64,000 nt of DNA from Cunninghamia lanceolata (Eukaryota; Streptophyta; Pinopsida; Cupressales; Cupressaceae), in assembly GCA_027924645.1 (NCBI GenBank), contig BSBN01000254.1, forward strand, positions 11,426,001 through 11,490,000. The letters run 5' to 3'. This document shows, in pieces, positions 24,586 through 36,180 of this stretch. The number at the start of each line of letters is the position of its first letter. Position 1 is the first letter of the stretch. The position numbers and the translations under genes were made by a program. The notes under the pieces were generated by a model that saw only the letters and a list, made by a program, of their open reading frames with translations, had not been told where the DNA came from and made no database searches.

Positions 24586-27500
24586 TGATGCTTAAATTTG
24601 TAGGTCAAACACCAACAATGGGAAATTATGAGAATGTGGGATTGATCCTCAAAATAACCTCCAGATTTTAAAGAAGCTAGTTGTTCTCTAGTGTTTGTGG
24701 GAAAAGGGAAGAAAGAAACAAGATTAAAGAAAATACCTAATCTAGTAAGGCGATGCACCAGAATCATTACCTACCTAATAGCTCAATGATCAAACCCTAA
24801 ATGAATTACTAGAAAAATTAAAGAGCAAATGCATGATTACTTACCCAGCATTTGAAAATGATTTATCAAAGGCTAGGAACAAAGAATAACAAGCAAGAAT
24901 AAGAAACATATTCAAAATGTACAAATACACAACCTCTCTTCATTGCTTGACAGGAGACAAAAAATACAAAGGCAAACTAACTTACACAAAATATTACATT
25001 CAACCCCTCATGAGAGGCAATGTCTACTGAGGCAAAGGAAAATATCTCTATCTACTACTCCAAAAAATCTCTAATCTATTTGTGTATATATGTAGTAGTT
25101 TTTTTATCTCTATCCTTAATCCCTGCATTTAAAGAAAAAAACCCTTTGAAAATCTCTTCAACTTCCTCAAAAAATCTCTACAACTAAAAATCCCTTTGAT
25201 TCCGGCTTTGATAACTATATCTCTAGTTAACTGGGTCTTGCTGCTTTCCCTCCATAGTTGTAGCTTCCCTTTGCCAAAAATAAAATTCCCGCTTAATTGT
25301 TGTGGCTTGCTGTAGAAATTTCCCTTGAAAAATAAGACGCTGTGTGAAAAACATAGGGTTGCATATTACTTCCTGTGAAGTATACAAAAATTATATTAGT
25401 CAAAATATACAAGAGTCATAAATGAGAGAGTCTTGAATCTTTAGTAAACCTTTACTTTATTCTCCTTGAGGGACCCACCATTTAATATGACTCAACTTTA
25501 ATAAAGACTTCTTATTTAAATCTTATTTTCACCCGTGAGATTTTAAAATCACAATAATCTTATATTTAATTTTAAAATAGAGCTCAGCCCATTTGGAGAG
25601 CCCCACTATATGAAAAGAACTTATAAAAATATTGATTCATCTCCTTAAAGGCTCACATGGCTTAGCTCATTTTAGATGCGTTTTATAAAAAACAAAATAG
25701 AAGACTTATCCTTCACCTGCTTCCTCCACGTGTCAAATTAGCACTCATTTTAGATGAAACTTCTCTTTCAGCTCCTTAAAAACCCACAGTGCTAACACCT
25801 AGTGGCTTGTGCTTCATTCCTAAGGTGCTTGTCAGAATCATTGATGTGTTTCCTGATCAGATGGTTGCCGTTATGCTAGTCATTGAGTCTCTTAAATGGT
25901 AGTGCTTCATTCATGGTAGTGTTTCATATCTTTGATGATGTGCCACTGTGTTGAAAAGATGCACTATGGTCTTTTTTTTATGAGTGCCATTGTTATGGCA
26001 TGTGTATTGATTGATATGTAGTGCCTCATGTTTCTTGGAGACTTGCATGCCATATTTTTTAATTGTAATTTTTTTATGGTTTGACACCATAACTTAGATG
26101 CTTGCACTATGTTGTCTGCTGCATCATTCGAATGGAGCTTATGCTTTAGATCTCTTAGACTCCATGATCCACTTTTATTGCAGTACCTTTGAGCCTTGTG
26201 CACCTCCACTTTTATGGCTTGAGCCATCTTCATCTACTGGTAGTGCACCTTGGTCATGCTAAGCACTCCTATTAGAATCATCTATTTGCACCTTGTTTGA
26301 ATACTGGGATGTGCACTCCTCTCATATGGTTTTTTCCATCATTTGGCTACTGCATATTTGGAAAAATAGCACCAACTTTCTATATGCATCATGTCTTTGC
26401 ATTGAATGACCACCTTCATTTTCTAAGTAAAGTTTTGGATCATAAATAGTTAAGTCCCTTTCTTTATTGTTTTGTTAGAACCAACTCTGAATATGACTGT
26501 GCACTCTCATATGGATACACCATCATTATGTTGTGCCTTCTATATCTCTGAATTGGCCAACTCATATCATTTATTGATGCACCTTTATTAGTATATTATG
26601 CTTGTATTTGGATCTGCTCATGACTTAACTAGGATTCTTTACATGCACTCCTATGGTGTTTTATCTTCTAGTGGTGGCATTGAAATATTTGTTTTCTCCT
26701 TTGTTTGTATTACTAGAAGCACTTATATTCAATGAATATGCTTATGCTTGACTTTAGATAAGACCTTATTTATAGAATGGTTGTACATCATGATTGAGAT
26801 TCACATCATTGTGGCTTTGATAATATTATATTGCCTTTCTTAAATGAATGACATCCTTCATTCTTTGTTGCGCTATGACTGCTGGGAGCTACTTTTATTG
26901 GTAGCACCTCTGTATGAAAGTCAGGCCATTGTTTAATGCATGCGCCATGCTTTATTTTGGGTGTCATTGCTATAATGGCTAGTCCTCTTTCTTTGCTTGA
27001 CTTGCATTAAGATTTGAAATGGCACCTTAGGGTCTCACAAGGCAGCTTCTTCATAGCTTGACCAAGCCTTCTTTTGCTATGCCTATGCCATTTACCTTAT
27101 GGCTATATTGATTTAGAATATAGGCTTGTAACTTGTTTCTGATGTGCACCATCCACTATATACTGCACCTTTGCAATGGTATGCTGGAGGTGAGTATTGG
27201 CTACACAATAGCTACAAAGCCCACGCCTTTATTTTTATATGCTAACTTTGTCTTCAAGGGTAGCACCTTCGTTGAATGCTGGTAGAGATTTTGATTCCTC
27301 TATGCCTCATTTGTAATAGCTGAGGCTTATTGTTTAAGGCTTCATGCCTTGAATATGATGTTGGTTAAATCTTTACACTATGACTTAGTTTTTCTCAAGT
27401 AGCACCATACCTTGTGTGCCTGTGACTTGAAAAGCTATGTCTTTGTATATAAGGCCTGCACCTCGATACATAAGACAATACTCTAGAAACATAGATTAAG

Positions 27501-28052
27501 CCTCTTGACTTTAATGATCGTCTACATCTGTTGTTAAGGGTGTGGTTCGGTGGTTAAATCACTCAGTTGTAGTGGCAGCCACCAGAGTTCAAACCCCCAC
27601 TGGGCCAATGAGTTCATAGGATTTACGCCTTCATTGGGCTAATGAGCTCGTAGGTTTGAAGTGTTCCTTCTTGGGGATGAGGACCCCCATGTTGTGGCCT
27701 CACTGGTTCATCGCTCCGGGCAAAAGTGTTAGTGTGGAGCTAGAGGGCATGTCATGGCAGTGTCACTAGTCACGTTAAAAAGTTTACCAGCCACATTATC
27801 TTAAAAAAAAGATCATCTACATCATGCCCTAAAACTTTATTGAATCTATTTGACCCCTAAAACCAATACACTGAAACACAAGACTCCCTGAATATCACTT
27901 TGAAATATGAGGATCTGTATCCTTTGAAACACTCCAATGCATGCCTTGACTTCTTAGGTGATTGCATCTTTGAGTCTCATTGAATCTTTAATGACACTGA
28001 AAGATTCTTGAATCCTATAAAAATTTCTAAATGGTTTGAAATATTCTCACCA
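24586..28052 (-). repeat. Left (3') LTR of R-A, including a SINE
   Basis: TGATGCTTAAATTTGTAGG at the left, matching 38097 onward. Similarity continues to TCTCACCA at 28052, matching 63738. It contains only short ORFs. Removing the 282-bp SINE and one 13-bp target repeat leaves about 3.17 kb, against about 3.09 kb in the right copy. Confidence 0.75.
27529..27810 (+). mobile_element. tRNA-derived SINE with 13-bp target duplication
   Basis: The 282-bp body carries a Pol III B-box-like AGTTCAAACCC (27586-27596) and a weaker A-box-like TGGTTAAATCAC (27551-27562), about 24 bp apart as in tRNA genes. It ends in an A-rich tail (TTAAAAAAAA). Flanks GATCGTCTACATC (27516-27528) and GATCATCTACATC (27811-27823) differ at one base. 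The paralogous right LTR of R-A near 63498 has the uninterrupted site, so the insertion is polymorphic between the two LTRs and its boundaries are firm. It needs LINE proteins in trans. Confidence 0.88.
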
Positions 28053-28782
28053 GTTCTTGGTGAGTGGTTGGGAAAATGACACTGCTCATTGCAAACTCTA
28101 GAAAAAAGTGTGCCTTATCCATTGGGCATAGAGTTAAATCAAGATGAAACTGAAACATTCATTCAATTGAAAATAGATTTGCAACCAAATCGATACAGAC
28201 TACCTTGAAAATCTATTGAAGCTGAAACTAAGGCATTGCTTAACCAAACACATTCCACAACTAAAACCACACTTGATGAGCATTGAAACTTGAAATCTCT
28301 ATTGCATCAACTAAAACTTATTGAAAGCAAACAAACTGAACTTAAATCTAATGTTGCTACTACAACTTATTACTAAGCCTATGAAACTTAATTACTAATA
28401 TGTGAGACACATAGAAACATACCCATTCACAGGGACAACAAAATAACTACCGGATCTGATCATTCTTCCCCATTTGATCCATAGTGAACTGATAACTGAC
28501 CAAATAAACTGCACCAAGAAGTAATGCAAGAACTTGTACCTGTTCACCTTCTTGCATTCTAGAGGCTCATCCTTGGCATGAAAATATTAGTTAAGATAAT
28601 CTGCATGTCGTTCCTACTTCAATGGAGGGTGGGAAGCGAAAATCAAGTGTTGGATCTCATGTCTTTGCTTGCATTTGAAGGCTTCTATCAACAAAACTTC
28701 ATCAATGATCTCTTTTTTATGCTCTTCCACCTAGGTTCATGACTCAAGATAGTACCAAGATCAGGTGTGCAAATGACAGATC
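28053..28782 (-). other. R-A interior, distal part, no intact gene
   Basis: The portion of the R-A interior beyond the E2 insertion. Minus-strand translation gives short Lys/Glu-rich pieces that could continue the gag C-terminal region, but stops are frequent and no motif is recognisable. A purine-rich minus-strand stretch lies near 28463-28476; if that is the polypurine tract, the LTR would extend past 28052. Confidence 0.4.
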
Positions 28783-29876
28783 TGTTGGCAAGAGACACTA
28801 GATGGATTCATGATTGTTGTCATTGATGGCAACAAAGTTCATCCCACACATCCGCAAAACATGGTGTGTCTATATCGGAAGTCAGAGTGAAGAATGTTGT
28901 GGTTCGGTAAACAAGAACAGAGCATGTGGTGAGGTCCCACAGTCAGGTCCGGATCTCTCAGAGGAAGTATCTTGGTGAAGTGCACATGTGGGGAAGTCAA
29001 TAGGACTACCTTGAGTGATAGATTCCAAGGATTTAGCCTCAGGTGATAGATGAAGTAAAAGATATGTATACTTGAGTATCGGGTTCCTGATTGGCAGTGT
29101 GACAGAGGAAGAACTGATTGGCAGAACATCAGACATTATTCCAAATGTGTTACTGATGATGGTAAAGATTCTTAAGGCATAAGTTATGACTGGCTGACAT
29201 GATTGATGACTTCTACAAGTATATCCTTGATCTGCATTACTTGGTAAGCAAGGATTCAGCTGATACATTAGAGTTTGTGGAAAATATTGACTATTCCAGG
29301 TGCCGACTAAAAAGGTGATGAAATCACTTGTGCGCATATATATACAAAATGGATTTAGTTGTGAGATATGTTGTGGTTGTTAGTGATGTGTGAAGAAAAG
29401 AAGTAGAGCCGAATAAAAGAATAAAGGAAGGTCCAGTATGTGAAAGGAGAGTAGCACAAAAAAAGAGAAAAGATGAAGTGCAGTAGATCAGTATATAGAG
29501 CCTAACCGGAACTGAACTCCAACATATGTTGATGCTCCTTATCACTTCAAGTATTGTATTACACTCTTTATAAATTGTAGACAGTGTGTCTCTTGTAGGC
29601 AGTGTGCCTCTTGTGAGCAGTGTGCTCGGGTAGTGAGCCCTAATTGGCAAGTGCCATTTTGTATTTCCATTCTTCTAACAGAGAATACAATCTTGGGTTA
29701 ATCACCCCGTGGTTTTTTCCCTTAATAGGGTTTCCACGTCAAAAATATTGTGTCATGTGTATTTCCATTTCATGGTTATGTTTTCTTATTTGAATTATTG
29801 TTGTACTGATTATTAAGAAAGTTCAGAAAGAGGAAAGAATTAGGATAATTGATTCACCCCCTATTAGTTATCAACA
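28783..29876 (+). repeat. 5' LTR of E2
   Basis: TGTTGGCAAGAG to TTATCAACA. TATA-like CATATATATACAAAA near 29336-29350. Confidence 0.95.
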
Positions 29877-29878
29877 AT

Positions 29879-29890
29879 TGGTATCAGAGC
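29879..29890 (+). other. Primer-binding site of E2
   Basis: TGGTATCAGAGC, two bases after the LTR, as in E1. Confidence 0.95.
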
Positions 29891-29942
29891 CAAGTTCCTC
29901 CTAACAGAAGTTTAACAACTTGAGGAAGATCTGGAAATTCAA

Positions 29943-31124
29943 ATGGATGCATATGGTTTAAGAGAGCAACTGAAGACTACCCTTGATGATCTTGAATAGT
30001 TAAACTCTGAAGTCAATGAGTTAAAGGAAAGACTCAAACAAGCTGACGATTTCATGAGAGAACTAAAAGACAAATTAAGTCTCTTTATGAAAAAGAGAAA
30101 GGAGCTACTTCAGCTATTAGCAAATCAAAGTGAAGCCAATGATACAAATGAAGATCTAATGGAGAAAACTAAGTTATGTGAATAGTTATCAAAAGAAATC
30201 ATTATGGTAAGACATGAAATGGAATCAGGAGTTATAAATTTTACCCAAGAGATTGAAGAGAAAAGAAAAACTGAAGATAATCTAAGACAATCTCTCAAGG
30301 AGAAATCAAAAGATTGCCACAAGATGGATAGAATTATCAAACATCTTGAATCTGATCTTGAAGATGCTAAAGATAATGAAGAAAAACTTGAGGATCAAAT
30401 TGTCTCTCTCAAAAGGGATCTTCAAACAACAAATGAATATAAAGAGAAATTCAAGATAAGTTTTGCTCAACTTGAAGTTCTTCTTGAAAGCCAAAAGAGG
30501 GTAGATGATAAGTATGGTTTGGGATATGAGAAAGGAGAAAGCTCTGGATCTGGTCAAAAGAATTTTGGATCAGAAAATTCAAGGAGCAGGCCTAGAAGAC
30601 CTCCCGTAAGGCAGCCTAATGCTCAAAGATATCCATCCTTCAATGGATACTGCCACAACTGCAATAAATTTGGTCATAAAGCTAATCAGTGCAGAAAGAG
30701 AATGAATCAAACTAATACATCCTTCTCTGAATAGTGCTTCAATTGCAAAAGGTATGGTCACAAATCTCATGAATGCAGAAATATACAAATGAACAATTCA
30801 TTCAATGGTAGAAGCTTTGTATGCAATAGAATGGGTCATATGGCTAATCAATGCAGATCAAGAGGATATCAATCAAATATGCAAAGAAATGTTGTTTGCT
30901 AAATTTGCAATAGATCTGGTCATATAGCAAAATTCTATAGAATCAAGAATTAGGACAAAAGAGGTCCGGTATATTATAATCAGAATCAAGATAAGGGAAA
31001 ACAAAAAGTAAATGCGGATGAAGTTCAAAGTGAGATGAACAAGATTTGGGTGAAGAAAAGTACAGAGAATGTAGGGGATGGATCCACACTAGACTCTGGT
31101 GCTGATATTCCTTCCAGAAATTAA
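29943..31124 (+). pseudogene. E2 ORF1: gag-like, coiled coil plus CCHC knuckles, stops only
   Basis: ATG 29943 to TAA 31122-31124: 394 codons in one frame with no frameshift and five premature stops (in DDLE*, LCE*, FSE*, VVC* and KN*DK). Knuckle 1 is CHNCNKFGHKANQC and knuckle 2 is CFNCKRYGHKSHEC, both intact. Knuckle 3 has lost its first Cys (to Ser) and knuckle 4 is decayed. The N-terminal 190 residues are a Glu/Lys/Leu-rich coiled coil. The C-terminus reads LDSGADIPSRN before the stop, resembling the start of a copia protease active site (see findings). Confidence 0.88.
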
Positions 31125-31388
31125 AAAGTGAGCTCTAGCTTAGGGGGAGACACAAAGAAAACCTTGTTCCCCCAGCCAGTCAGTTGGTGCTGAAACTGGC
31201 ACAAGGAGAGTTGCGGATTAAAGAGCTCATAAGAGAAACATCTAAGTAGACTATGGTTAAGATTTGAATAATCCACAAGATGTTTACAATCAAGTTTGAT
31301 CCAGTTCTTCAAGTCATCCGAATAAGGCAAACCGGAATGACTTAGGTTGAGCATTTATTGCAACTTGATGTTAGAGTTTACAGAGCAA

Positions 31389-31395
31389 TATAAGG
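31389..31395 (+). promoter_or_regulatory. Candidate internal TATA box upstream of ORF2 in E2
   Basis: TATAAGG in AGCAATATAAGGGTTTT, about 200 bp before the ORF2 ATG, shared with E1 and E3. Confidence 0.3.
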
Positions 31396-31591
31396 GTTTT
31401 CTCATTAAGCATTTGTTCATTCTGCATTCAAGAAGAAATGAAAAGAAGCTCTGCAACAAAAATTCCTCAAGCCCATCAAAGGTCATCTGCAGAATCTGAT
31501 TCATCTAGCATTGATTAGGCTCACTTCGTTAAACCAAAAGGTGCAAAAGGTATTCTCCATTATCAAATATCTTTCTGTAAATCCTTGAATA

Positions 31592-34500
31592 ATGGGTACT
31601 CCAAATATTGTGAAGATCTCTGACAGACCTCACCCCATATTCAAGAAACATCCATACAAATCCTTGGAAGTAGATCCCCTAGGAGCATTTTCTAGTGTTC
31701 CGCATGGTGTATTGCATATAGAAGATATTAGGGTTTACATACATGCAAATATTGAAGAGTTCAGGGAATCCAAACTGAGTGATATCTATCATAAACAATT
31801 GATAGATGATGCTTTTGAATTAAAACTCAATATAAGGGCATCCAGGAGAAACATTTTGATCAGTTCATTCATTTCCCCTACTTTGAAGAAGATGAATGGG
31901 TCCAGTATGTATTGAGTAGGATGCATGACAACTTCCTATGGCTGAACAGACCTTGCAAAAACACTAAGGAGGCAATTAGGGCAATAACCAACTTATACTC
32001 CTCCGGAGGGATACCTGTCCTCAAATCTGTCAAAAACCAAATTGTGATTGATGCCACGAGATCAAAATTTGATAAGAGGGCAATGACTATTGAATATATC
32101 ATGGACCCAGATATCAAGTTTGCATCTATGATAATAGGGTATAAAAAATATCATTCCAGTAGGGAGAATTCAGTGTCCGAAACTGTAGTGTATACGGCCT
32201 ATGAAATGCTGAGAAAGAATGCAGAGTATGATCTATGTGAACTTCTGTTAAGTCAATTGATGGAGAACATACAAAAGATCAAAAAGGACAAGAAAAATTC
32301 CTTTAAATATGGTGGATTGATATTGTGTTTATTTTTCTACTTCATGAATGAGCTGCCCGGATCCAATGGATGGGTATGACAAAATAACAAACTAGTAGCA
32401 ATACAAATTAGAGATTACTTGCATGGACTTGGGGATGCCAAGGCAAGGAATACAGCTCTGTGGGGGTACTTTAAGAATTTCCAAAATACTATGCAAATTA
32501 GAGAAAGAACCCCAAAATCATTGGTTGAAAAATATAAAGATACAGTGTGCTTCATGGTAGACACTGATCAATGCCTAATGGAGGCAGTAGAGCCAAGAAC
32601 AGTCTGGATCATGCCTATGGGGTATGAAGTTGATGAACAAATTGTGGAGCTGCATGTTCAACACATGCTAAGTTAGCCAAAGGATCCAGAGGCAGAAAGA
32701 TTTGGAACCTTTGAGGAGCTAAGTGTGAAAATTCATGTGGAACTCAAACAACCAGAGATCAAGAGGAAGGTAAGAAAAGAAGTTGAAGATGTTGCAAAAA
32801 GCTTTGGCATATCAAAGGAGGCACTTGATGCCAATAGGGAAAAGATGGAAAGGGCTGAGGAAGAGAAGAAAAAGGTAGAAAAGGAAAATAAGGAAAGTGC
32901 TCCGGGAAAATCTTCGACCCGGACAAGATCATCAAAGAGACCTATACCTGCCACTAATAAAAGCTCAAAGACATCAAAATTGAAAGTCCATACATTTGGA
33001 AAGGAGAGTAGAGAACTAAGAAAAAGGCAACAAGATCCTATGTTAGCCTGAAGGATGATGAAGAAATTGAATCAGATGAGGAGGTGAAGAAAATGAGGAA
33101 AAAGAAGAAGATATCCAGTGAAACCAAGGAGGTAGAAATAGAAGAGTTTGTTGAAAGAGCCACCCTATCCTTAGATGATATAGTTAAGGCAATCACTGTG
33201 GATGGAAATCTGAAGCCATTAACAGAATTTTATGATAAATACAGTGAAGCTAACAAGAAGAGTCTGCAGGATGCCACAATTAAGTATCTGAACATTTACA
33301 ATAAGGCTTTCATTGAGATTATATCTTTAATTCCTAAAAGCCTTGAGAATGAACTTGAATTGAGGAAGAATAATGCCAAAGAGAAGGATATGGAGATCCA
33401 GGAATAGATAGCTATTCAGCTTTATTCCTCAATCACTCCTAAGCAGAAGAATATGATATTCAAAGATTGTAAGGATGAGCTCAGGAGCAAAGCAAGGATG
33501 AATCAACTTATGCTCAGAGAGACTGACAAAGTTGCAAAAGAGACAGAAGAGATCTTGCAGAATGCATTCAAAAGATTCAACATTCCAATTATAGAGGACT
33601 TGGGTACTGACTCATTGACCACAAGTGTTGCAGAAGAGTCTACTGAGAAAATGACTAAAGAGAAAATGAATACCGGTGCAGAAATAGCCAAGGACTTGGG
33701 ATCCTTTGCTCTGGAAGAGGTGGGCCATGAACAAACTACCATTTCTCCTCTGAATTCCCCTACAGTCTCTAGATCTAAAGGAGAAGAAAGAATACAGGAG
33801 AAAGAACCAGAGGTGAAGGAAAAAGAAGGTGATAATACCAAGGTTGCAGAAGGAGAGAAGACTTCAACAGAGAAGACCACAACTGCTAGTGATAAGAATG
33901 TAGAAGGAGAAAAAGCTCAAAGAGACAACTCTAAGAATGCAGAAGATAGAAAAATCTGTCTCTGGCAAGAGACACTGTAAAAACTGTCCTAGATTTCCTA
34001 AACAAAGAAACAATGGAGATTGATGAACCGGAGCTTCTACAGGGACCATTTAATTTTGATTCTCTTTCTCCAGTACAGACAATGAAGATAGCTTCATTTG
34101 CTAATGCAAAGGCTAAAGAAAAACTCCTAAAGTCTCACATGGAAGACTGTGAGTTGATAGAAGCTACTTCCAGAGTGCTAGAAAAGATTATGCCATCATT
34201 TCAAAAGGATCTCATAGCCTCCTCATCTGGTAATCTCAAAACTCCAGTCAATAGTGTTAGCACACATTTTGATTCCCTAGAGAAGTCAGCAGAAGATAAG
34301 GTCCGGAAGGAATTTCTTGCAAAAAGATTATCAGAGGTACAAGGGTTGATAATTAATGATAGGAGAAATATGAATATTGGGATAAAGAGCTTAGAAAATG
34401 TTCTTAAAGATGGCAGAGAAATGTACAAATTTTGTTTATCATGGTCCAAAGCAACATTGGACATTGAGAAGAAAGTAAAAGAACAAGAGGATAAACTGAC

Positions 34501-34852
34501 AAATCTATTAAAGAATTTTGATCCTCTCTCATCCTCCATAATAAATCAAGAATGTTAGACAATTGTAGTTTTGAATGAAATTAAGAATCTTGAAAAAGAG
34601 AAGAAAAACATAACCAGTAGGCTGAGTGAGCTCAGAGGGATAATTGTCCCTAAGTTAGAGGCCATGCATGAGGCCATAAAAGAAGCTCAAATCACCACTC
34701 AGACCAATGATCCAACAGATCTAAAAAGGGCAGATACGTTTGCATTCCTATTGAGTGGTCATATATCAATTTTGGACAGAATGAAGCAAAGTTGGGCTAC
34801 AAATTTCATTCAATTGAAAACAACTTTTGCAGACATACTTCAGCATATGTAA
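31592..34852 (+). pseudogene. E2 ORF2: unassigned protein of about 1,086 residues, broken
   Basis: ATG 31592 (MGTPNIVKISDRP) to stop at 34852, 1,087 codons in total. Approximate layout: globular N-domain 1-370; charged linker with KSSTRTRSSKRP about 430-500; helical block about 530-650 (ending near IFKDCKDELRSKARM, residue 621 on); acidic Lys/Glu linker to about 800; C-terminal helical domain from residue 808. Disruptions: frameshifts near 31826, 33010 and 33950 (net zero) and stops at 32377 (TGA, Trp site), 32674, 33405 and 34556 (TAG, Gln sites). No transmembrane segment or signal peptide is evident, which argues against an env-like protein. The function is unknown; a structural or host-interaction role is possible. 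Confidence 0.87.
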
Positions 34853-34974
34853 GTATTCCATATGTATATACTTATACGGATAAAATTTTGAAAATTTTGG
34901 TATGCGGACCCTACCCTTTGCCATTGATGTCAAATGGGGAGTGAAGAGAAGTGAAAAATGAGGAATCCAATTAA

Positions 34975-35083
34975 GGGGGAGCTCCGAAAACTATATATCA
35001 TAGAGCATCAGCCAAGGGGGAGCATAGTGTAAACACTTAGTCATTTTTCACGAAGTGTTGCCATCAATGCCAAAGGGGGAGAT
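34975..35083 (+). other. Purine tracts, polypurine tract and hairpin arm of E2
   Basis: G5 tracts at 34975-34979, 35016-35020 and 35075-35079, plus a decayed one near 34936. The last abuts the 3' LTR. GTTGCCATCAATG at 35057-35069 pairs perfectly with CATTGATGGCAAC at 35122-35134 inside the LTR, placing the polypurine tract and LTR edge in the loop. Confidence 0.75.
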
Positions 35084-36180
35084 TGTTGGCAAGAGACACT
35101 ATATGGATTCATGATTATTGTCATTGATGGCAACAAAGTTCATCCCACACATCCGCAGAACATGGTGTGTCTATACCGGAAGTTAGAGTGAAGAATGTTG
35201 TGGTCCGATAAACAAGAACAGAGCATGTGGTGAGGTCTAATAGTAAGGTCCGGATCTCTCAGAGGAAGTATCTTGGTGAAGTACAGATTTGGGGAAGTCA
35301 ATAGAACTACCTTGAGTGATAGATTCCAAGGATTTAGCCTCCGATGATAGATGAAGTAAAAGATATGTATACTTGAGTATCGGGTTCCTGATTGGCAGTG
35401 TGACAAAGGAAGAACTGACTGGCAGAACATCAGACATTATTCTGGATGTGTTACTTATGATGGTAAAGATTCTTAAGGCATAAGTTATGATTGGCTGATA
35501 TGATTGATGACTTCTACAAGTATATCCTTGATCTACATTACTTGGTAAGTAAGGATTCAGCTGATAGATCAGAGTTTTTGGAAAATATTGACTATTCCGA
35601 GTGCCGACTAGAAAGGTGATGAAATCACTTGTACGCATATATATACAAAATGGATTTAGTTGTGAGATGTGTTGTGGTTGTTAGTGATGTGCAAAGAAAA
35701 GAAGTAGAGCTGAATAAAAGTAGAAGGGAAGGTCCAGTATGTGAAAGGAGAGTAGCACAAAAGAAGAGAAAAGATGAAGTGCAGCAGATCAGTATATAGA
35801 GCCTAACCAGAACTGAACTCTAGCATATGTTGATGGTCCTTATTAGTTCAAGTATTGTATTACACTCTTTATAAATTGTAGACAGTGAGTCTCTTGTAGG
35901 CAGTGTGCCTCTTATAAGTAGTGTGGTTAGGCAGTGAGCCCTAATTGGCAAGTGCCATTTTGTATTTCCATTCTTCTAACAGAGAATACAATCTTGGGTT
36001 AATCACCCCGTGGTTTTTTCCTTTAACAGGGTTTCCACGTCAAAAATATTGTGTCATGTGTATTTCCATTTCATGGTTATGTTTTCTTATTTGAATTAAT
36101 GTTGCATTGATTATTAAGAAAGTGCAAAAAGAGGAAAGAATTAGGATAACTGATTCACCCCCCCCTCTCTGTTATCAATA
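35084..36180 (+). repeat. 3' LTR of E2
   Basis: 1,097 bp, TGTTGGCAAGAG to TTATCAATA (last CA changed to TA). Confidence 0.95.

Larger units (their letters stand above)
28783..36180 (+). mobile_element. E2: second copy of the ORF1/ORF2 non-autonomous family
   Basis: 7,398 bp, inserted in the R-A interior and interrupting its gag relic. LTRs are 1,094 and 1,097 bp. The target duplication is imperfect (AGATC 28778-28782, GGATC 36181-36185). Same order as E1. In the first 270 bp or so of the LTRs I count about 17 mismatches. It is the best copy for reading ORF2, at 3,261 nt. Confidence 0.93.

Noticed and set aside
27551..27600. A functional tRNA gene at the SINE head
   Set aside because: Only the A/B-box-like parts are present; no cloverleaf with acceptor stem closes, and target repeats mark a retroposed element.
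31592..34852. ORF2 as an env-like gene, as found in some SIRE-type elements
   Set aside because: No signal peptide or transmembrane segment is visible, and ORF2 sits in place of pol, not after it.
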